Assembly: GCA_025201805.1 (NCBI GenBank)
Contig: MU619293.1
Coordinates: 113,441-177,440 of the forward strand
Length of the DNA: 64,000 nucleotides
Reading direction: 5' to 3'
Source: Parasitella parasitica
Lineage: Eukaryota; Mucoromycota; Mucoromycetes; Mucorales; Mucoraceae
A model generated the notes under the pieces. It did no database searches. It saw only the letters and a list, made by a program, of their open reading frames with translations, and was not told where the DNA came from. How positions within the stretch are numbered: position 1 is the first letter of the stretch; every line of letters begins with the position of its first letter. Of the stretch, positions 56,531 to 64,000 are shown in pieces. Made by a program: the position numbers and the translations under genes.

Positions 56531-58254
56531 TCACTGCGCCACCCATGTGTACTTTTTGTGAATTCGGTTGCTCTGGATGGTCTTAGAAATATGCTGCTCA
56601 AGTAGGCACTTCCAGAAACGCACACTTTTGAAATTATCGCAGAAAAGATAGACATTGGAGCTACCAAATGTCAAAACAATGCCATGTTTTTTTCCGAGAT
56701 ATATTTCTTCCTTGATGTCTTCTGAGGGATTAATGTCAACTTGATTCAAGCCTTTCAAATGAAACTTGTCGACTGGAGCACCTCTTTCGTTTAGTCTCAA
56801 AACAAGCTGGTTTGATTGATAGGAAACCCAGTACCTATTCCATGACTGCAGCAAAGTGGTTAGCTTGGTCAATAATTTGAGTATTTTACTTACAGGATGG
56901 GTATCACTTTTGACATAGAATGTTAGATAATCTCCTGCTTGACAAAATCTCAACACATCCTGATCTATAGGGGTGCACAGCTCCTCTTCAAAATATGCTT
57001 CTCCTTGATGCTGCTGCTCAGCCTGTTGCTTGTCAGATTCTTCCAGCCAAAAGGCAATTGTTAACTCCAATGCTACTGCTGTGGATGTCTTGATTGAGTA
57101 TCTTCCAATGCCCTTGTTAGCAAAGCTGGATAGCGGATCTAAACCTGAGTCAAGTACTAATTGTCCTCGATGAACGGTGGACAGCTCCTCTTCTTCTTCT
57201 GTATTGTTATTGTCAGCCAAATCCAATCTTGATTTAAATGATCTGAGACGGTTGACAAGTGAATGGCTCGGCAATGGCTTGATGCAGAGATCACATTCAA
57301 CTTGAAAACGTCCTTGAACATGGCTATTCTCGATATTCGACATGTAAATATTTGGTATTTATGTATAGCGCAAAAATCTACACTCACAACGATAAAGCAG
57401 CACGAGGATGTGCTGCGCTGATTCCTTTCGCTACTCGTTTCATAGCACCTGTATGCGTTTGAATTGGATTATCGGTTACTTTCATGTTCATCTTGTATTG
57501 GTAATCTAGTTGACCTGTGCTCAATGATCATTTGATATTTCATGCGTAGTTTGGCACTTACTTTTCGCAGACCCAATATTCGTAACCTGCAAAACTAGCG
57601 TATATTCATTAAGACAGTGATGTAAGATGGTGCCATATATTCATAGTACTTACTGCGACAGTGGAGCGTCAGTCGCTGGTCAAGCGCATTAGGCAGAACA
57701 GAACTAGAGTACAAAGTACCCTCCTCTTGATCGTGTTCAAACTCTGAGAGATCCATATTTACTCCTTTCCTTTGCTCATCCAAATTGGACAGCCATTTTT
57801 GAATTGATTTTCCTACCCAAGTTGTTGCTCTTGTAAGCCCATTTTTAGATGATGACTTTGATCCGATAGATATGGCATTTTCTACACTTGGCAGTCTAGG
57901 CAAAGCGCGGTTCAACAATTCAGTATCTGTGATTATGGATAGATTCGGCATTGTAGATGATTTCTTTGGCGGTGGCGTAGGTGGAATAGATGCAATATCT
58001 GCCAAATAATCGTTGGAATCAAATAGCACACTAGAAGGCGCTGTAGATTTTTGTTGAGGTACGATTTGATTCCAAATCTTTTTGGCGTGAATGGAGGACA
58101 CTTTTGCAGACAGAAAATGGGTGATAGAAGGCGACTTTATGGTCAGCTTTCTTGTCAGCGGTTGCTCAGGACCAACAGCGCTTGATTTCTTCATTTTTAA
58201 CGCATTTAATGACAGCATTTTCTTCTTTGGAGAACGATGGAAATAAAGGTCCAT
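56531..58254 (-). CDS. Anillin/Bud4-like protein with C-terminal PH domain, 501 aa, 5 exons
   Basis: The exons are 58254-57654, 57594-57562 (a 33-nt microexon), 57514-57388, 57323-56894 and 56845-56531; the introns are 47-64 nt. The last intron is 48 nt with no stop, so it reads through as open frame, but GTAAGT/CTGCAG and the loss of domain continuity mark it as an intron. Residues 1-185 are basic/Ser-Pro-rich. An anillin-homology-like beta region follows across exons 2-4 (LQVTNIGSAKSQLDYQYKMN, FHVQGRFQVECDLCIKPLPS). The end is a PH domain (SWNRYWVSYQSNQLVLRLNE through FKSVRFWKCLLEQHI). This layout is that of Bud4/Int1/Mid2 proteins that organise septins and bud or septum sites. The assignment rests on domain order, not close similarity. 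Confidence 0.8.
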
Positions 58255-58349
58255 TGATTAAATGAGAACAAAATCAAGGTACAAAATATTCAAGTTTTAA
58301 TTATAAATATGAAAGCTAAACATTCTTTTAAACGTATAAATTTCCGGTT

Positions 58350-59480
58350 TCAGTTGACAATTTGATTATACTCTGGATTACATTCAATTTGCACACTTTT
58401 GATGAATGCTTGAATGGATTGAGGAGCAGACCACTGGACAAAAAAAGTTATTACACGACTGTGAAATTACGCACATATTCGATGTGGATCTTACATCGAT
58501 GGGTCCTTTAGACCATTCTGCTGTTCCAGATTCTATGCTTCCGTCCCACAATCCAAACTGGACTCGTCTAAATGTAAAAATGTCAAATGGAGAATTAACA
58601 CTAGACCACAAAGCAAATAACAAAAAAAAAAAAAAAAATATCTTACGCTGGTTGTGATGGAAATTTGCACACGCCTGTTGTATCGCATGTCTCTGCTTTG
58701 ATTCTCGTGCGTACAACTTTATCATCCACAAGCCATTCAATTCTATCTGGTTTCCAATCAATAGAGTATTTATGAAAAGTCGTAGCGATAGGCCCGCCTT
58801 CCACCTTGTGTATACCACCATTCACGTTGTATTCCTTTGATTTACCCCAGAAATAGTTGCTCCTAGTGCCAACCGGCAAATTTGAGTGCTCATCCTAACC
58901 CTAAACCTAACCCTACTTACTGTACTTGGTCTTTATCTCCACCCAAGAACTCAAAATCGATCTCGTCGCCCCCATCCGCCATTAAAATAAATGCAGTGAC
59001 AGCCCCGCCAGTACCAGCAGATCGCATTGTAGCAGACACTTTGCCGTATCTCATGTAACTGGTAGCGTTTAACGTAGGGCCTCTTCCGCCAATTTCATTA
59101 TAAGGTAAATTGTTCTGATCATGTAAACGAACATATTTGCTTGGAGACAACAAATGCAATTGAATGCCATTCCCAGCAATATCATATGTGTCTTGCATAC
59201 TATTTTCCACTTGCCATCCAGATGTGTCCTTTGAAAAATCTGTGTTGTACTTTTTACAGACAGTCTTTTGTTCTCCACTTGTTGCTATGTATTCAGGTGG
59301 TGGCAATTGATGTCTATTTACCGCGATTCGATTTGTTGGAACTGGCGCATACATGACGGAAGACACAATTGCTTGATCGTCCTGTTCTGCTCTTGATGCT
59401 TCTTCTTGGTCATCCTCTAATCCCTGAGCAAATACAATTGTTATAAAAACTAGTAGCAGTATGCTTTTGATAAGCAACAT
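58350..59480 (-). CDS. GH16 cell-wall transglycosylase, CRH (Crh1/Utr2) type, 310 aa, 4 exons
   Basis: The exons are 59480-58921, 58862-58647, 58567-58495 and 58433-58350. A signal peptide (MLLIKSILLLVFITIVFAQG) is followed by an acidic propeptide-like stretch. The GH16 core begins near CKKYNTDFSKDTSGW. The catalytic motif is DEIDFEF with nucleophile Glu173, Asp175 and acid/base Glu177. VQSNYFWGKSK and HKYSIDWKPDRIEWLVDDKV, then FGLWDGSIESGTAEWSKGPIDWS, complete the fold. CRH enzymes crosslink chitin to beta-glucan in the wall. The protein ends at QIECNPEYNQIVN without a Ser/Thr-rich region or GPI signal, so it is probably secreted free. Intron 1 holds a telomere-like sequence. Confidence 0.92.
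58894..58915. repeat. Telomere-like tract inside CRH gene intron 1
   Basis: Plus-strand CCTAACCCTAAACCTAACCC; on the coding strand it follows the donor as GTAAGTAGGGTTAGGTTTAG and GGTTAGG, i.e. TTAGGG/TTTAGGG-type units. It occupies the first ~27 nt of a 58-nt intron. Confidence 0.8.
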
Positions 59481-59622
59481 TTTCTTTGTAGAGACGATTT
59501 CGAAACAAAAACAAAAAAAAAAAGAGAGAAAGAGATGCTTTTATTTGATACATGGTCAAGGAAATAATCATGTCAAAAGCTACGATTTGTTTGTCGTGTA
59601 ACTATACGCGGGAAATTTCATC

Positions 59623-59900
59623 TTAATCTTCTTCATTTTTGGTCTTTTCAACAGGGAAATAACGTTTAACGAGTGGAATTTTGCTCAATACGTCTTTTCT
59701 GACCAAAGGGACATCAGATCCAAGTAATAATAAGGCTGTAGCAGAAGCTACTCCCCACACTACCAATGTAGGAGTTCTAATGGATGTGTTATTCACAATC
59801 AACTGTGGCACAGACTTCGTTATACAACTTACGTCTTGATGAATTTGCTAGGTGTTATAAAATTAAAGTGAGGTTCTGAATAAATTTGTGCAGTAACCAT
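59623..59900 (-). CDS. QCR10: Ubiquinol-cytochrome c reductase subunit 10 (Qcr10), 73 aa, 2 exons
   Basis: The exons are 59900-59833 and 59776-59623 (56-nt intron, phase 2). The product MVTAQIYSEPHFNFITPSKF leads into TTPTLVVWGVASATALLLLG, a single TM helix, followed by SDVPLVRKDVLSKIPLVKRY, which matches the fungal Qcr10 signature (GDVPRVRxDILxKIP). The C-terminus is charged (EKTKNEED). Length and topology fit this small accessory subunit of respiratory complex III in the mitochondrial inner membrane. An open frame beginning within the intron gives a different, wrong N-terminus. Confidence 0.9.
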
Positions 59901-60992
59901 TGATTAGTGTTGTGTAAAATATATGAGAATAAACGAAAAGAGAGCCATTACCTCTTTAAAATAGCTTTTATCCACTCTATCCACTCACCCTAGCAAGAAT
60001 CAAACCTTTTTTCCATCGACGTAAGCAAATATTAATGCATTGTTTCATTTGTAATTGGGGCGCACCAGACCTTTATATTTATTATAATTATTATTGAACC
60101 CTCTTCTTTTTGCTATCCCTAACATTTTTTAAAACTACAAAAAACATAAACACTATTGGTAATTAACCTCCTTTGATGTACAGTTGCTGATCCAAGTATA
60201 GGTCATGCTAATTAGCGAGAGTAGTGTAGTTGCAATGATCACATCTGGTAACTTTGTGTGATATGGTTATTGTACCAGCCACCAACACACCAAGTATTAA
60301 AGTCTAATATGGTTATGCGAACAAGTAAAATTGTAGACCTTGCTAGTGAACAGGATGAAAGTAAGAACTTTACAACAGCACTTGGTGGGCGAATGAAGCA
60401 AGGCTAACCAGCGTATTCGACAAAGAGAAATATTGGAATATCAAGTTTATCAATCATCATTTGTAATGTCTCTATATAAGTGGAGAAGCAGTATGAGCAC
60501 CAACTGAGTTTCGTTGGAAAAACTCTTGTCGCTGGAAGATGGTCCAACCTCTACCAAGGAAGTGTTTATTATTTTTTAAGCGTCATGTGAATATGATCCA
60601 CGTTCCCGATAATTCTGCATAAAATATGCAACATCTACTACTTTTTCAAAAAATATCTTCGACAACAAGTGCACAAATAGTCCATGATCTACATACACCG
60701 TCGTGAGTTTTTAGGATACACTTGAGGATCCAAATTTAGTTTCATTTTGTCAAAAAGAAGAGCAAAAAGAAGAGCAAAAAGAGAGAAGAAAGGGATGAAA
60801 GATGATGGGAGGGAAAATGGGAGAGCATTTCCCTAATCGAGATTTGTGTGTGCACCAAGAGCCATACCAGGCTGACCACATTTGTAAGTGATACAAATAC
60901 ACGCTCTTGTGTGATCCTCCTTTTTTTTCTATTTTATTATTTCTTCCCTCTTTGTTATATTTGCACAACTTTTTCTTTACTATATATTTTAA
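59901..60992. other. Divergent intergenic region between QCR10 and ERF2
   Basis: About 1.1 kb, AT-rich, without a supported gene. A purine-rich stretch at 60755-60825 on the plus strand includes two copies of an AGAAGAGCAAAA unit. It should contain both promoters. Confidence 0.5.
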
Positions 60993-62689
60993 ATGGATGT
61001 TCACAAACGGCATTCAATAATTGAACGAATTCAAGAACAATCTTCATTCACTGTATTTCAGCCAACCTTTTTCAGTTCATCTTTCGAGCCAGAATCACTT
61101 GAAGATTTTGATTTTGAATCTGCACCTATGAATCATTTCCCTATACGTAAAGAAGATGAACAAGATCCCATTCACCAATCTTCTGGTTTAACTTCCAACT
61201 CAAATGTTACTAGCTATGCTAGTACTGCACCCATCTTACAGCATCAACATCAACTGCAACAACAATATCATCCTTCAAAACATAATCAAACTCTGAGCCC
61301 TGCCACAGAAGAATACAGCCTTCATACTTTAGATACAGCGGGAGTAATTGCAGAAGCAGAGCCAGAGCCAGAGCCAATACCAAAACCAGTACCAGCAGAA
61401 GATTCGCAAGAAATTTTGAATTTAAAACCTATATCTACTCAGCAACAAGAACAACAACAGGAACAGCAGCCTCGATATATATTGAGAAACCAGCCTTACC
61501 GTAACTATCAAATTTTCCCGGGAAGCACTAGATTTCTTTTAGGTGGAAGATTAGTGACAAGTCGAGACTATCGGGCCTTTATTGCTGCATTATTCATATT
61601 GATCTCCCCTACTGTATTATTTGCTGTTTTCACGTATGTAAATTTATACAGTCTCGAGACACCATATTTATCAACTTTGTTTATTTGTTTCTTTTAGTTG
61701 CCCATTCTTGTGGAATCAAGTCCACCCTGCGGTGCCTATTGTGTTTGCGTATCTCTTTGTACTTTCTTTGATTTCCATGCTGAAGACTTCTTGGACTGAT
61801 CCAGGGGTAAGCTTATGATCAAATCCGTTGCCAAAGCTCTCACTCATTGATTCTGTAGATTATTCCTCGAAATTTAGATCCAATTGTACAAGATATACTG
61901 GATGAAAGCGCCAGCGTTGTTTCAGTACCACAAAAAGAGATTTGGATCAAGAATACATCTTATTCATTAAAATACTGTGATACCTGTCTTATTTATCGTC
62001 CCCCTCGAGCCAGTCATTGCAGACAATGTAATAATTGTGTTGGTATGTATATAAGCTTCTATTGTGCATAATCTGTTTATCGGTTAACATGCTTTATCAA
62101 CACAGAATTCGAGGACCACCACTGTGCTTGGCTCAACAATTGTGTTGGAAAACGAAATTATCGATCATTTTTTACGTTTATACTAAGCTCTGCTTTGCTT
62201 TGCATCTTCGTTATCTGTTCTGCTATTTATCAATTATTGTATATTGCAAAGAATGAACCACAACCCACCGATTTTGGCACTATATTCTCAAAAGCACCTG
62301 TAAGCTTCGTACTCTCTATCTATTGCTTCGTATTACTGTGGCTCGTCGGTGGCCTAACATTATATCATTGTTCCCTGATTCTTCGTGGAGTGACGACGCA
62401 CGAACAGGTATTGAACTTTTTTGCATTCACAACTTTTTGATATAGTTATTTATTCATATCATGTAAATAGATACGAGTAGATATCATCAAGGCGAAGTAT
62501 CCTGAATTACGTACAAATCCATACAGTAAAAAGAGCCCTTTAAAAAACATACTCCAGGTTTTATGTCAACCTCAGCCTAAAAGGTAAAAATATAAATAGA
62601 ATTTCGAGATTCTTTTATTAACAATGCTCAAACATAGCTATTTGCGAAGACGCAAAATGGCAGATCCAGTCATTGAAAAACTTTCTTAA
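60993..62689 (+). CDS. ERF2: DHHC palmitoyltransferase Erf2, 466 aa, 6 exons
   Basis: The exons are 60993-61633, 61698-61806, 61859-62042, 62106-62407, 62471-62583 and 62638-62689 (introns of 52-64 nt). A disordered Gln/Pro-rich N-terminus (about 170 residues) leads to YQIFPGSTRFLLGGRLVTSR, an Erf2 signature, then TM1-2, SWTDPGIIPRNLDP, and the Cys-rich domain KYCDTCLIYRPPRASHCRQC, NNCVEFEDHHCAWLNNCVGK with DHHC at 315-318 (Cys318 catalytic). Two more TM helices and a TTHEQIR motif follow. A TTxE-type motif and NPYSK precede the C-terminus. Erf2, with Erf4, palmitoylates Ras at the endoplasmic reticulum or Golgi. The length exceeds yeast Erf2 (359 aa) because of the N-terminal extension. Confidence 0.94.
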
Positions 62690-63554
62690 TTAAATTTGTG
62701 CACCTACCCTCGCTAGTGTAATTTATAAAATGCCTCCCCTCCTAAATCCTAATCACCTTTGCCTTTCTAAAATATTAACTTTATTTCTCTGATACATCAC
62801 CTATATACCGCATATCATAATAATAAACAGTTACTTTGTATAATAAACTGCAACTGCATAATATATCAGTGCAAAGTAGTAGCTCATTTTAGCCAATCGG
62901 GATTTTTGTCCAAGAAGTATACAACAGTGTGCAATCAAACGGTATTTACAAGTGGCGGCTACCATATAAAAAACTTAAAACTTTGAAAGTGCAAATTGTG
63001 CATTTCAAAAAGTAGCAACAAAGTTTACAAGAGAGTCAAGGTTCTGAGCAAGATTGACCACCAGATGAATATCTTCTTCGCTAATGTATTTCCAGAAGAG
63101 GTAGATATTTTTTTAATTCTATCGCTGCTATACATCATGATGTTTCGATAATCTCTAATGAAATTTGATGGAATTGATGAATTTGAAAGCGATGATGGGG
63201 AGGCCGGGAATGCGACTTCTAGAGATGGTTAAAATAAATCCAAATGAGAGTGTACATGCCATCCAATATAAAATGCTGTTTATCAAAACATAACATTATT
63301 ATCTTTGCAAAATGTGATACTAAGCTATCGAAATGAGATCTGATTAGAACTACTATTCAGAGAAAATATGCGATATCTGACTGAGAAGCTTTGTTCTTGT
63401 TTCTTTGGCCACATAATCCTTGCCATAAGATCTATCACCATTCACGTTTTCATGAATCTGGACTCAGGCTGACTAATAGAAACCGTCCATCAGGCACCCT
63501 AATATTTTTCTTTTTCACGTTGCTTATTCGGCACCATTCTCTCTTTTCAGAAGC
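62690..63554. other. Intergenic region between ERF2 and the aminotransferase gene
   Basis: About 865 nt, AT-rich, with no supported gene. It should hold the ERF2 3' end and the aminotransferase promoter; a pyrimidine-rich leader ends at the ATG at 63555. Confidence 0.5.
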
Positions 63555-64000
63555 ATGAGCATCGATTTCATGAATGGAAAACCTTCGGCCGATATTTTAC
63601 CAACAAAATTATTTGCTCAAGCAGCCCAAAAAGCCTTTAATGCACCCGATGCAGCAAATAATGTGCTACAAGTAACGTACTCTTGCATCTGTAGTTTGCA
63701 GCACTTGTTGATAAATGTGATTTGCGTAGTATGGTGATGAATTGGGGCATCCTGCATTTCTAAGGAACTTGGCCGAGTTTCTTTCAACAGAATACGGATC
63801 ACATGTATTAAGGTAATATGTTCACAAACATGCTCAAGTACACACACTCGTAACAAAAAGTCTGGAGTATTTAGCCGTCATTTATGCGCAACACCTGGAG
63901 CTTCTCTTTCGTTGCAGCATATGCTGTCAATGTTAACCCGCCCCCAAACAGCCACACGCCATGTGTATTTCCAAGACCCTACGTATTTTTTAGCATTTGA
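63555..64000 (+). CDS. PLP-dependent aminotransferase (fold type I), 5' part, cut by window end
   Basis: The visible exons are 63555-63671, 63730-63812 and 63875-64000 and onward (introns of 58 and 62 nt). The product reads MSIDFMNGKPSADILPTKLF, AQAAQKAFNAPDAANNVLQ, YGDELGHPAFLRNLAEFLS, then after the second junction HLCATPGASLSLQHMLSMLT and VYFQDPTYFLAF. This matches the class I/II aminotransferases of the aromatic/2-aminoadipate and valine-pyruvate-like group: YGxxxGxxxLRxxLAxFL, the small-residue cofactor loop ATPGAS, and the EDPTYFLA strand before the active-site Lys, which lies beyond the window. Substrate not determinable here. Confidence 0.85.

Overview
The window looks like a chromosome segment of an early-diverging fungus, most likely Mucoromycota/Mucorales. 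The evidence is its AT-rich intergenic DNA, the many spliceosomal introns of about 47-79 nt (GTAAGT-type donors, CTAAC/CTGAC-like branch sites, TAG/CAG acceptors), and a protein set with clear fungal orthologues: VAC7, DCP1, RPB3, ERG26, QCR10, a GH16 cell-wall transglycosylase of CRH type, ERF2 and a DED1/DDX3 helicase. Intron-exon structures below were built by hand from splice signals, reading frame and family knowledge. No alignment or RNA evidence was available. The species cannot be named from the sequence.

Layout. 0.5-5.4 kb: one large Sel1-repeat protein (+). 5.6-9.7 kb: a PPxY membrane protein of unknown function, a single-RRM U1A/U2B''-like protein and ERG26 (all +). 9.8-13.2 kb: divergent RPB3 (-) and DCP1 (+). 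13.8-16.6 kb: a receptor-like membrane SH3 protein and an ATF-type bZIP factor (both -). 16.6-21.7 kb: a 5 kb AT-rich stretch without a supported gene, holding diverged repeats and a transposase relic. 21.7-26.4 kb: a type II glycosyltransferase-like protein and VAC7, which has a 45-N assembly gap inside its first intron (both +). 27.9-32.0 kb: a PH-domain protein (+), a 75-residue heterotrimeric G-protein gamma subunit (-), a small hypothetical ORF (+) and a SERINC/TMS1 protein (-). 32.0-35.5 kb: a DUF218 protein (-), a possible small gene (-) and a RING/LON-domain protein (+). 36.5-42.6 kb: an HRI-like eIF2-alpha kinase (+) with an unexplained spliced open frame antisense to its leader, and a Ral2/Mds3-like kelch-BTB protein (-). 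45.1-50.2 kb: three AAAP amino-acid transporter paralogues (+,+,-) sharing one intron position. 50.2-54.2 kb: about 4 kb with a duplicated repeat and a decayed Tc1/mariner-type transposase. 54.2-59.9 kb: DED1, an anillin/Bud4-like PH protein, a GH16 CRH-type enzyme and QCR10 (all -). 61.0-64.0 kb: the DHHC palmitoyltransferase ERF2 and the 5' part of a PLP aminotransferase cut by the window end (both +).

The genes do not form one pathway, as is usual in a eukaryotic genome. Several belong to signalling and polarity (G-gamma, Ral2-like protein, the Ras palmitoyltransferase Erf2, the membrane SH3 protein, the Bud4-like protein), others to RNA handling (Dcp1, Ded1, U2B''-like, Rpb3) and stress translation control (HRI). 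I found no convincing new biological system. The most notable items are the transporter triplet, two unrecognised spliced minus-strand open frames (36.46-36.88 kb and 33.43-33.66 kb), a telomere-like tract inside an intron, and related transposase relics in the two large gene-poor stretches.
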